Under the pieces are notes generated by a model. The model made no database searches. It saw only the letters and a program-made list of their open reading frames with translations, and had not been told where the DNA came from. A stretch of DNA of 64,000 nucleotides from Eunapius fragilis. Its lineage: Eukaryota > Porifera > Demospongiae > Spongillida > Spongillidae. Shown piece after piece: positions 1 to 31,986 of the stretch (the first letter of the stretch is position 1; every line of letters starts with the position of its first letter). Both the position numbers and the translations under genes were made by a program. Where the stretch lies: the NCBI GenBank assembly GCA_963681505.1, contig OY811988.1, positions 5,993,402 to 6,057,401 of the forward strand. The letters are read 5' to 3'.

Positions 1-450
1 TGAGGGGAGGAGATGGATAATAATCGTGCCCTGTCTGCTGTGGAACTTGTGCTAAGGAGTGAGTTGAATTGTAATGCTTCAATAGAATCTGATAGTTTCT
101 TTGGTTTGGACTGTTATTCTTCAGTGAGGTGATTGATAAGGTGTCACAATCTGCAACACAACTATTATAGTGAGAGCTGTCTTTATCCAAATGTGGTGTA
201 GTCTGCACACTTCCAGAAGTGCAAAAGGATGCTATATAGGCTGCTGAAGAGTGATCAACTAGTGAGCAAAGCCCCAATCCTCCTCTTCGCAGACTCATTT
301 CAGCTTGCTTCCAAGCAGTATCCGAGACATCAACGCCAGTGCAGTTTGCAAAGGAGCGGCAAATATCCACATCATAGTGCTGCATGGCATTCAAGATAAG
401 GTGTGGTGAGTGACTCTAGCAATGTGGATCAGCTTGCAAAAACCACAGCA
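1..450 (-). mobile_element. LINE-type reverse transcriptase C-terminal remnant
   Basis: Reading the minus strand, two nearby frames give stretches typical of the region just after the reverse-transcriptase core of non-LTR retrotransposons: one with LLRLCCGFCKLIHIAR (about 460-400), then, in another frame, AEMSLRRGGLGLCSLVDHSS followed by AAYIASFCTSG (about 300-210). The second frame stays open to the left edge. The change of frame and a stop between the two parts show a decayed copy. It lies 3' of the last visible integrin beta exon and so is probably in an intron of that gene. The family assignment is from motif memory. Which LINE clade it belongs to cannot be told. Confidence 0.6.
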
Positions 451-882
451 GAGACGCAACAGGGCCAATGCAACTTGTGGGTCTAAACTGCTTATTATTA
501 TTATTGTTTGAGGGGATGCGGGGAGGAGACGAAAGTTTTATGATATGCAGGTACCGTCAAAGACCCCAATATCCCTTTTGTTTCAAGATATTGATAATTT
601 GTATGGAATCACTAGGGCCTTCTGTTTGGTTTCAAGTGTGTATACCCTTGCACAGATGTGGAAAATGGATCTCACATGAAACGATGCCCTCCCATACCAT
701 CTCCTACCAGACCCCTCACATACCATCCCCTTTCCTTTTCTTTCTCCACCTTAAGATCTTACCATAAAGTACTTGCCATTATCACTCTTTACACTACAAT
801 CTTCTCCTACATACATACACATACACACATGCACATACAGCAGCACACAAACACACACAAACACCTCCTCAGGGTGCCCTAC
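451..882. other. non-coding, no recognisable feature
   Basis: This stretch lies between the LINE remnant and the last visible integrin beta exon, presumably within an intron. It holds a short TTA/ATT run near 490 and a short CA-rich tract near 815-865. No credible exon, RNA gene or transposon end was seen. Confidence 0.4.
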
Positions 883-11571
<10,689 letters not shown>

Positions 11572-11787
11572 CACTGGTAATATGCTTTATCGTTAGAACT
11601 TCCAGCCTTTTGCTAAGTACTGGCAAGGAAATTTCTGCGGAAATTCGCCGAAGGGACGTGGAAGTTAGCAAACAAATGCAATATTTCTTCCGCATGTGAT
11701 TTGTTTACATATATGGTGTTTTTCTATGAATTGCATAATCCGCATATATAAAGTTTCGTGTATATCTATGAACTGTTTGTCAACTAA
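11572..11787. promoter_or_regulatory. 216-bp bidirectional promoter region between integrin beta and alpha start codons
   Basis: The integrin beta ATG (11571, minus) and the integrin alpha ATG (11788, plus) are 216 bp apart with no repeat or exon between them. On the plus strand TATATAAAG at 11745-11753 is a good TATA box about 35-40 bp before the alpha ATG, implying a very short 5' leader. On the minus strand only a weak AT-rich candidate (GATAAAG near 11590) is visible. Core promoter assignment is inference. That the interval must serve both genes follows if neither has a non-coding first exon elsewhere. Confidence 0.65.
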
Positions 11788-22841
<11,054 letters not shown>

Positions 22842-23041
22842 NNNNNNNNNNNNNNNNNNNNNNNNNNNNNNNNNNNNNNNNNNNNNNNNNNNNNNNNNNN
22901 NNNNNNNNNNNNNNNNNNNNNNNNNNNNNNNNNNNNNNNNNNNNNNNNNNNNNNNNNNNNNNNNNNNNNNNNNNNNNNNNNNNNNNNNNNNNNNNNNNNN
23001 NNNNNNNNNNNNNNNNNNNNNNNNNNNNNNNNNNNNNNNNN
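22842..23041. other. assembly gap (200 N)
   Basis: Exactly 200 N, probably a placeholder of unknown true length. The left flank is in the middle of an integrin alpha exon. No integrin sequence is found on the right flank, so either a long piece is missing or the join is wrong. Confidence 0.99.
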
Positions 23042-23237
23042 CAAAGGCTAACGCGCGTTTGCTTTGAATAACAGAAACGAAACCGTAGGTTATAAAAGCA
23101 GAGAGGTAACGGGGCTGGGTCGAGGAGGGGCCGGGTTCATTTGACCAGTTATTTGTCCCCCAACAGTGGGCCCGGCCCTGGGCCATGGGGCATTTGATTT
23201 TATAAATCTATACGTCCCGGAGGGCCCACTACTGTTT

Positions 23238-23530
23238 CAACAAGTAATAAAAACATTCTCTACACGAGAAGGTTGGTGGTATATAGGAATCAAAGGTGAG
23301 ATGGTGGTGTAAAAAGCAAGGGAACAAGGCTTTTGATTGAAAAGGAAAAATGAAATAGACCTATATTAGCCGCATGTTGTCATATTTTAATGTGCGTGCT
23401 AATATAGGTCTATTTCATTTTTCCTTTTCAATCAAAAGCCTTGTTCCCTTGCTTTTTACACCACCATCTCACCTTTGATTCCTATATACCACCAACCTTC
23501 TCGTGTAGAGAATGTTTTTATTACTTGTTT
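23238..23530. mobile_element. hairpin MITE, best preserved copy
   Basis: Nearly perfect inverted arms of about 130 bp. The left begins AACAAGTAATAAAAACATTC and the right ends with its complement. The core TGGTGGTGTAAAAAGCAAGG and GAAATAGACCTATATTAGC is mirrored around a loop near 23371-23395. High arm identity implies recent origin or folding-based repair. Same family as 12239 and 36926. Confidence 0.9.
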
Positions 23531-23949
23531 CCTAAATTTTTCTGGTGCATTTGGTATTGTACTTAGTTCTTGAAACGCATAGAATAAGGTAGCATAAACG
23601 TCAACTTGCGCGATCATGACAGGTTTATATTAGAATATGCAATTCTGTTGAGGTCGTGTACCAAATATTACACTAGTCCCCAGACTATCTCCATTGAGGA
23701 GCAAAGGATTGATAAAGGTTAAAAACGAAGCATATAATACAAAGAATAAATGCACTCTAAGTAAACTGATCTCACGCTATAATCAGATAAACCATGCACC
23801 ACAATACATGACCAAATTGACGTAAGCAACTTTGGCGTTATACACACATTTCAAACAGCGCATATTACTGTAAAACGGAGAGACGCAGTATCTCTACCGC
23901 TGTAACTAAACTATTCCTTCCATTTTAGCGATATACCATATGCATGCTT

Positions 23950-24690
23950 ATAATTTATCGATCCAACATTTATCGATGCCGTATAAACGTACCTTTGGGT
24001 GGTCGTTTTGTTGTTCCTTTCGGTACCGCGCTTGACATACGCACGTTTGACAGATCTGGCAGCATCTGGATCTTTCCACTTTTATATGCTCGAGTGGAAT
24101 CAGAATTGTCCTCATGAGATTATATGGTAAAACCATCGAATTTGATAACACTGGTTATATTATACTGGTGCGTCATGAACATTGTGATAGCTGATGTAAT
24201 GTGCTATTTGTAGATCAACACCAAATAAGGTACTACTCGCTTCAGCCAATTGCCTGATCGGTTAGGCGTCTAACAGATACCTGAAGATAACATGCGGACA
24301 CATCCTGAAGCGATTGGTACACATGGCGTGCTTTACAACGTTCCTGTCGTGAGTTATACTCTCCGGAAGGAAGAAGAAGAAGAAGAAGAAGACGACGACG
24401 AAGGAGAAATTTTAGGTGGGACTGGGTACGGACGATGGGGACGAGTATTTTTGTTCTCTAAAAGTACACCGTCTTATGACATATGTATAACGCAGAACTG
24501 TTCTCCTTTTTTGATATTGCTCGATTGCCACTAAAAGCGAAGTGACCCGACTCTTGGCTGTCCCGCTAGACGCGAGTGACGTTTTTTTAATGACATTCAT
24601 GATACTGCAGGATTCCTATATGGAACCTACTCGCGTAGGTTCCGATACATTGAAACGTGGGTCAAAAAGACCTACGCCCAGAGATATTGA
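23950..24690 (-). mobile_element. Helitron-like fragment, N-terminal part
   Basis: A minus-strand frame near 24000-24090 reads KWKDPDAARSVKRAYVKRGT and ends at a GTACG donor-like site. Sequence further right (about 24360-24620) with GAAATTTTAGGTGGGACTGG, GTCTTATGAC and TTTTTAATGACATTCATGA is clearly related to 38990-39230 beside the fragment at 38330. The two loci are thus decayed copies of one element family. I link the family to Helitron helicase proteins by the KADPEKKKAS-type repeat in the second copy. No helicase or Rep domain is present here. Confidence 0.5.
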
Positions 24691-24699
24691 AATGGCTGC

Positions 24700-25180
24700 G
24701 TGTGCTTAGCAACGAAATATTGCAATCGAACAACGTTGGAATGTGCGCTACTCTTTTTTAACACAACACTTGGTAGCATATTTGACGCTGTTTTATGGTT
24801 ATAAAACTTGCACTCTATCCGACACCACAAGTACCATGATCGTAGCTTAAGCCAATTGAACACTGTGCGACTTAAAACATATACACTTTTAGCGCGGTAC
24901 GTCATTACTTTAATATTGGCTTGTGTACAAACTGAGAAAGTTTTCTGGCGCATAGCGTTGTATTGTACATGGAATGAACTTGATAATTCTTTTGTTTTCG
25001 GAGTGGCTCTGTTATACGTTTTGAAGTTAACAGTTCGTGCACGAGACCTAGCAACTAGGTCAAAACGGTTAATCAGTATAGTACTACGTTATAGTTGTGC
25101 ACGGACTGTTTTATACAACAGACACTGGCATTTTAGAAAATGAAAGGTTCTAATGTCCATGCATGCTTGCATGGTCTCAC
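24700..25180. other. non-coding, no recognisable feature
   Basis: Moderately AT-rich sequence between the Helitron-like fragment and a minisatellite. A plus-strand frame of about 110 codons (24808-25143) has no recognisable motif, and its composition looks incidental. A short segment (AGTGGCTCTGTTATA near 25005) reappears inverted near 26520, hinting at an old inverted-end element across 24790-26570, but the rest of the arms do not align well by eye. Confidence 0.35.
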
Positions 25181-25189
25181 ATACTGGCC

Positions 25190-26035
25190 CTGACCCCATG
25201 TTCAACCAGCCCTGACACCATGCACAACCAGACCTGTCCCCATCCACAATCCGCCCTACCCTCAGAACCAATCCTGGGCCTATGCACAACCATGCAGCCC
25301 TGACCCCATGCACGCATGACCCCACAACCAGCTCTGGCCCACAACCATGCCTCACAACCAGCTCTGGTCCCACACCAACCCTGGGCCCATGTACAACTGT
25401 GCTACCCTGGCCTCATGAATGCACAACCCCACAACCAGCTCTGGCCCCACAACCAGCTCTGGCACCACAACTAGCTCTGGCTCCACAACCAGCCCTGGCT
25501 CCCCAACCAGCCCGGGCCCCACAACCAGCTCTGGCTCCATGCCAGACCCATAACCAGCTCTGGCCCCACAACCAGCCCTTGCTCCACAACCAGCCCTGGC
25601 TCCACAATCAGCTCTGGCTCCACAACCAGCTCTGGCTCCACAACCAGCTCTGGCTCCACTACCAGCTCTGGTACCACAACCAGCTCTGGCACCACAACCA
25701 GCTCTGGTGCCACAACCAGCTCTGGCTCCATATTCTGGACCCACAACCAGCTCTGGCCCCACAACCAGCTATGGCACCACAACCAGCTCTGGCCCTATAA
25801 CCAGCTCTGGCTCCACAGCTAGCTCTGGGCCTAGGTCCCACAACCAGCTCTGGCCCCACAACTAGCTCTGGCACCACAACCAGCTCTGGCCCCATAACCA
25901 GCTCTGGCTCCACAGCTAGCTCTGGGCCTAGGTCCCACAACCAGCTCTGGCCCCACAACTAGCTCTGGCACCACAACCAGCTCTGGTCAGCACTGGCCCA
26001 CAACTAGATCTGGCTCCTCAACCAGATGCACACAA
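25190..26035. repeat. 15-18-bp minisatellite (CCACAACCAGCTCTGG)
   Basis: Array of CCACAACCAGCTCTGGC with 15- and 18-base length forms. It starts irregularly (CATGCACAACCAGCCCTGAC type units) and becomes regular after about 25430. A block of about 99 bp around GGGCCTAGGTCCCACAACC is repeated (25830 and 25929). Long open frames on both strands are a by-product of the period. Confidence 0.92.
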
Positions 26036-26039
26036 CCAT

Positions 26040-26980
26040 GCAGCTAGCTGCATGCACAACCAGCTCTCAGCGGCTCTTAAAAAATGTCTTAAGGATGATT
26101 TATATAAAAAATAATTGTGTTTTTTTTTTCTGTATTCCTGTGTGTGCATGCATATAGCTGTGATCTGTGTGTATGTGTGTGCATGTGTGTGTGCATGTGT
26201 GTGCGTGTGTGTGTGTGGTAAGGAATTAATGGACAAACGTATGTATTTTTACTTAATGGATATGCCATTGTATTAACATGCATGCATGTTGCATGTGTAG
26301 GGGGCGTGTCACTAAGTCAGGTCGAAGCGGCCGGGAGGGTATAAAGTACAGTCAACTGTGAGCTTTGAACAATCGCATAGTACTTTGAATGCAATAAAGT
26401 GCATCCACACTATTTTAAGGAAAGCATTTCTCTCAAGACAGCGTTGTGTCGTATTCCAGTCTACCATGCAAAAAAGTCCAATATTCGTACTTTTTGTGCT
26501 CGAAAAACTAGCAAGATTATAACAGAGCCACTTTGAAATGTATCTTGATATATAGAACAATGTCAGCACGTAATGTCGGATGGTGTGGCATGTCTCGAAA
26601 AACTTCCGGACGGGATCAGACTAATAGCAGTCTCCCGCACCAATTGCACATGCGTACAATAGAAACACCCCCGCTGAGTATAAAAAACTTTCTGCATCTG
26701 AATTAGGTACTTATGTGTACAGAAAGGTCCTTTCTACATGCCTAGACTCTCCATGTTGCTGCGTTTCATTCTGGTTGTGCAAAAAGTGGCTCCAAACAAT
26801 GCACTAAGATAATGAGTTTAATGACGCCATTATTCCGGTGTTTAGTATTGTTCCAATTATACCCACTCTGAGGGAGGAGTCGCTGGTGGTTGACAAGTCG
26901 GACGTCACTAATTATTAACATAGACCTCCATATTGGACGCTGAACCTGTAAGCCATTGTGTAGGGTTGTACTTTATTTAA
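26040..26980. other. non-coding, no recognisable feature
   Basis: Contains a short GT-rich tract near 26150-26215 and otherwise unique sequence. No exon, RNA gene or transposon terminus could be supported. Confidence 0.35.
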
Positions 26981-26984
26981 CTAA

Positions 26985-27042
26985 AAATATTATCCTCCCA
27001 CTCAGCTTCCCCTAACACTGAGGCTAAGACCCAGCTAGTGAG

Positions 27043-27073
<31 letters not shown>

Positions 27074-27155
27074 AGCTAAACCAACCTCACTAGCGCGGTA
27101 GCGCTACCCCCCTTCCCTCTTAGGCCCCCTCAGTGTTAGGGGAAGGATAATATCT
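26985..27155. repeat. imperfect inverted repeat with a central poly-G run
   Basis: The left arm TTCCCCTAACACTGAGG (with TATTATCCT further out) is mirrored by CCTCAGTGTTAGGGGAAGGA and TAATATC on the right. The middle holds an uninterrupted G run of about 32 bases at about 27042-27073. It may be a small hairpin transposon. The G run may also be an assembly weak spot. Confidence 0.7.
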
Positions 27156-27264
27156 TAATTAGTTTGGGGCACTGGTTTGGTCCTTAAGCTAAGCTAAGGA
27201 TGTTTGGCGTTGGATAAAATAACCTTTCCAAAGCTAAAACTAGACCTACTCGAAGACGAGACTA

Positions 27265-30161
27265 CAGGGCCGACGCCGCCGTTCAAGCAGGTGCGGCCAT
27301 GGCCGCGCCACTACTTTGCGTTTTTTTATTTATTATTTTTTTAAAATGCTACCGGCAAGGGTTATACCGGCATGTGATGTAGCGTTTTGTCATGTGTGCA
27401 TGACAGCTCAGAGAGACGGCAGACTATCATCTTCAACTGTGGATAAAGCCTTCATTGTGATGGGGTTTTCCAACTGGAAAGACGCTACCATCAGATTTAA
27501 AAATAGAATCTTCAGGATGCCATCGTGAGGCTGTGGAACGTGCAATCACTTTGCCGAAAGTGACTAAGGATATTGGTGAACTGCTGTCAGAAGCTCATTC
27601 CAAAGACAATCGCGAGTGTCTGCTGAAAATACTGTCAAGTGTAGGATTCCTAGCGCGCCAGGGTCTTGCATTGCGTGGAGATGGTGATGAAAGTGACAAT
27701 AATTATATACAATTGCTGCAACTTAGAGATGAAGACGACCCAAAAGTTCTTGAATGCATGAAGCGCAGAAATGAGAAGTACACATGTTCTGATTCACAAG
27801 ATGAAATGTTGAAAATAATGGCATTGTCTATTTTGGAAGAAGGTAATAGAATTGCAACAAAGTTCTAGTGGTGATGAAGAATCGCCAAGTTGCAAGCAAA
27901 GGAATTTTGGCCACCAGATCTGGCAAGACACTTAGTTACGATACTGTGCAACTAGTCAAGCAGTTCTATCTAAATGACACAGTCAGCCGTGTCATGCCTG
28001 GGAAAAAAAGACTGCGTCTCCATTGTTGTGGATGGTGAAAAGGAAGCTGTTCAAAAAAGGCTACTTCTTTGCAACTTGAGTGAGGCTCACAAGCAATTTC
28101 AGAGTGATCATCCTGGCTGATGTGAAGATTGGATTGACGAAGTTCACTGAATTGCGGCCAAAGAACATTGTGTTGACCGGTACACACAATGTCTGTGTAT
28201 GTGTACTTCACCAAAACATGAAACTTATGCTAGAAGGATCATAGTTGCCATTGAATCAAAGTTTCCGGAATTTATTTGGTGTTGGTGACAATGAAGCACT
28301 TACATACAAACATCTCCTGGCGTGCAACCCACCTCTTCCAGAATGTCTTCTTGGTGAATGCAGTGTGTACAAATATGCCAGTGTGGACGATGGTTGTTGT
28401 ACAGCATCAATGTTCAAGCGGTCCATATAGGATATCTATGATGATATGGGCATTGATGAAATATCATACAAAGCGTGGGTATCTGTGGACCGTACAACAT
28501 TAGAAACATTGACCAAATCAACTGAGGACTTTGTAAACATTTTGCTTGAAGCCTCTGCAAACCTTCGCAATTGCGAAACAGCAAGCTTCATTCTTGGCAG
28601 ATCTAAAGGCTAATCTGAAGGATAGAGAAATCATTGTAATGGAAGACTTCTCAGAAAACTACAGTTTTGTAATCCAGGATGCTGTTCAAGGTTACCACTG
28701 GAACAACGACCAGGCAACCATACATTTTACATCCTTTTGTAGTATACTATACCAACCAAGGTGTACTGCAATCACTGAACTTTATGGTGATTTCAAACTG
28801 CTTAGTACATGATTCAGTGGCAGTCCACTTGTTTGTGAGGAAGCTGCTAGAATTCTTGACTGCAAATATTGTGGTTGAAAAAGTGTACTACTTATCTGAT
28901 GGTGCTGCCTCCCAGTACAAATACAAAAAGAACTTTGTAAATCTGCCCTTTCACATGGAAGACTTCAAGCTTCCAGCTGAGTGGCATTTCTTTGCCACAG
29001 CTCATGGAAAAGGACCTTACGATGGACTTTGAGGAGCAGTGAAGCGTGGTGCAGCAAGAGCAAGTTTACAAAGGCCCCTAGAGGACCAGATCCAAACGCC
29101 TATGTAGCTCTATGAATGGGCTAAAGGGCTTTACCATCAGTACAATTCCATTATGCGGATGTAGCTGAAATAGATGCCGAGGAGCGTATCCTACAGAAGT
29201 AATTGGATGCTTCTATTACAATTGCTGGAACCCAGTCATTTCATGCCTACTATGCACTGCCAAATAAAACCAGCATGTTAAGAGTGAAGATATACCTCAA
29301 AAAGCGAAATTGCTAAAGTTTCGAACCATTGCGAGCTGCTATCGAAGGTGGCTGGCTATGTAATATGTGAGTACAACTCCCTGCAATGATCATGAAGAAT
29401 TATGATGAGATACATGAGGTGCAAGTTTTGTTCCTTCAATCCAGTTGGTCCTTCTCCCTCCTCATTTCCCAGGAGACAGGACAAACTGAGCATCAACTAC
29501 ACTCAAGTATGCAAATGCTGCTCTATCCACTGGTGCTTCAATTATTACCATTCGTTACAATTTTACGGTAGTTATTAGTAGGAACGCCCCCCGCTTTACG
29601 CATTGTTGCTACAAAAGTTCAAAGTTTCAAACGAATGCAGTTCAAAAGTACATTGGCCTGGGGACTCGATAATTTGCATATAAACATACATATAGTAGGT
29701 TAATAACTGGTGGAAAAAGGAACTAAATTTGAGAGGGTCGTGCATAATTTTGAGTAACCTGATGTGATTGTACCCACAAATGTTTCAAGTGAAAGGACTT
29801 TCTCGGCACTATGCAGAATTAAAACCTACCTGAGAACGACCCATGACTCAGGCTTGACTGAACCATTTAATGATGCTGCATATCCATTGTGAAGAAACAG
29901 ATTCTCTGGACCTAAAGGCAGTAGTGAAAGAGTTCATCCGTTCAAGAGAAAGGCGTCGCATTGTTTTCGGTGATGTATTTTGATGAATTTAGTTAATTGC
30001 ACACTCTGCATGATGCATGAGCTGTTCATTTATACTCATCTCGCTTCTGCATGGCTCCTTTTTTTGCATCAATCCTTCGTTTGATACAATTAAGCGCTAG
30101 CTCCTCCCGGCACTGCTCGCGGTTTGGCCGGACCACTTTTTAAATGCCGGCGTCAGCCCTG
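27265..30161 (+). mobile_element. hAT-family DNA transposon (DUF4371/ZMYM1-like), decayed, interrupted
   Basis: Terminal inverted repeats CAGGGCCGACGCCG (27265) and the complement of CAGGGCTGACGCCG (ending 30161) are flanked by a 5-bp direct repeat GACTA on each side, fitting hAT groups with short duplications. The N-terminal part reads as a TTF-type zinc-finger region (AFCHVCMTAQRDGRLSSST, GFSNWKDATIRFK at about 27380-27500). One frame change later comes GELLSEAHSKDNRECLLKIL and VGFLARQGLALRGDGDESDN (27533-27868). The C-terminal hAT dimerisation motif NVSSERTFSALCRIKTYLRT is at about 29780-29840, with stops after it. The catalytic middle is absent and replaced by the unrelated gene remnant at 27870-29580. 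Not active. Confidence 0.85.
27870..29580 (+). mobile_element. decayed gene of an uncharacterised transposon-associated family, nested in hAT
   Basis: Across three frames with many stops the plus strand reads pieces that follow each other in protein order: SRVMPGKKDCVSIVVDGEKE is split by a frame change near 28000; then KIGLTKFTELRPKNIVLTGT and HNVCVCVLHQNMKLMLEG, NQSFRNLFGVGDNEALTYKH, DFSENYSFVIQDAVQGYHWN, VYYLSDGAASQYKYKKNFVN, PAEWHFFATAHGKGPYDG and an end near FNYYHSLQFYGS. Acidic residues in ENYSF and the SDGAASQYK block look like conserved sites, perhaps of a nuclease fold, but I do not know this family's function. It separates the two ends of the hAT gene, so it inserted into it or was captured by it. 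Its own termini were not found. Confidence 0.6.
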
Positions 30162-31960
30162 GACTATGTATGTAAAGTTGACACGTTCTACACGTCAACA
30201 GTTCTGGGGATTTGATATTGCGTCATTTCATACGGGTCGGTGATATGACATCTATGTATCCCCAACTGATTTTGTCAGAGATAATATGTGATTTTGTTGA
30301 GATGCGTGATTAAAATTTAGTGGGGCCGTCCGTAGGGGATGATCCCACCCCTTTTCATCGTCATTATAACTATCCGTTGCCTGGGCTATTACTGTCCAGA
30401 AAACTTTTTAAATGCTATGTACGGTCTTGCTTTAGAATACTATTTGGGACCACGAGGCCGATCTTCCCAACATGTTGTTGTTAGCTAGCTAATTTAATAG
30501 GTTAAAACACGAAACCGTAAATAATAATTTCACGTCAAACACCCCCATAGGACTGTTTGGCTTCAGTGGTACACAAGGCTGTGATAGGCTTGAATCCAAT
30601 AGTGCCGTTTGGGGGAGGGTCTGGGTTGACTAAATGCATAGTCGAAGCAGACGAGTCAACTCTGGGTGTGTGACTGTAGCCATTTACTGGAAGGGGCAAA
30701 AGTTCGTGAATTAGAACTAGGCAACTGCTGTGTTTTCCTCTGGACATGGCGTTTATCACTCTTTCATGGTGCTGACCACAGGTCTCCAGGTCGAGCAGAG
30801 TTACCATTGGTACGTTTGGTATCTGTGCAATGCATAGGACTGTGTGTTGTGCTAATAAAGGAGCCTATTTAGGGTCTCAACTTCTAACAGTAATATTCAA
30901 ACAAATTAGTTCAGTCCCTGGGGAGATTAGAGGGATCTACATGATTTAGCACTGTGCATGGGCTGAGACACTACTAAGGGCCGAGGGTATTCTAAATCAC
31001 ATGGATCCCGAAGGTTTTAGCCTAGTGTCTAAGTATTTTGGACAACCAATGTACGTTTTCGACAATATAACAATAAAAGATAGGCCTTTTTAATGACATG
31101 TAACAGTATGTACGTCCATGTACATACATATGCCACTACTTCGTGTTTTGGAGGGTGCCTGCATTCCAGCTCTCAGCACTGCCGGTATAGCACCGAGGTA
31201 CCGAGGGTGTTTGTTAAGATCCACCCCTACCGTGACAGGATTGAAAGGTGGGCAGATCTTAGATCACATCACGTTGGTGATGGAGTGGGGCAGCAGAGGT
31301 CGGGTGGGTGATGGACAATGTCTGAACTTGCACTAACATCTATGACCCCTACTGTGCATGGGGCTTCTGGCAGTTTATTCTTGTACACACCAGCCATTTA
31401 ACTGAAGCTATGTTTACTAATAGTAATGCACCTATCAATGATGTCAACCTCCTACCCCGCCCCTGCTTCCTGGATTTAGCTTGAGTGCTTCTGGGCGATT
31501 ACAGGAATTTCGAATCTCTGCCCCCAGACACCGATGGGAGAGCTTGTACCCCCTAGTTGTAGTGTGACACTCCCACTATATCATACCAACCTCAACTGGC
31601 TTAATAATACATGTAGTGGAAACCTGGCAATGTAATCAATGCATTGTAAGACCTACTCAGCAAAAACATCTTTTAAGATTGTTCAGTTTAACGCATAGTC
31701 CCAAACCATCCCAATATATATATATATATATATAATAAAATCCTTACGTTGGAGAGAGGATAAACTTTAGTTTATAATTTTAAAAATAATAACTTTTAGT
31801 TTTGAGAGATTTTATAATAAATTTAGAATAGCATACAATATAAGACAATTTTTTGGAGTGTACTGTAAATTCATTTGAATGATGGTGTGAACCAAATTGT
31901 GCAGATATGTGTACTTGTATTTTGATAACAATGCACTGATTGAAGTATATGCATTATTTC
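30162..31960. other. intergenic, no recognisable gene
   Basis: Lies between the hAT element and the ROCO gene. A weak hairpin is present at 30930-31010 (GATTTAG arms with GGATC ends) and a short (TA)n at about 31717-31735. Frames of 60-90 codons (for example 30535-30807 minus) have no motif I recognise. Sequence at 31953-31965 (ATTTCAACAG) could be a 3' splice site of a 5' UTR intron of the downstream gene. Confidence 0.35.
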
Positions 31961-31986
31961 AACAGGACTGACAGCATTTACAAATC

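Noticed and set aside
24808-25143. 111-codon plus-strand frame as a gene
   Set aside because: No motif, no promoter or homologous pattern recognised, next to transposon debris.
24790-26570. Large inverted-end element suggested by AGTGGCTCTGTTATA in both orientations
   Set aside because: Only one 15-base match is convincing; the flanking alignment is poor by eye.
30535-30807. 90-codon minus-strand frame as a gene
   Set aside because: No recognisable domain or splice context.
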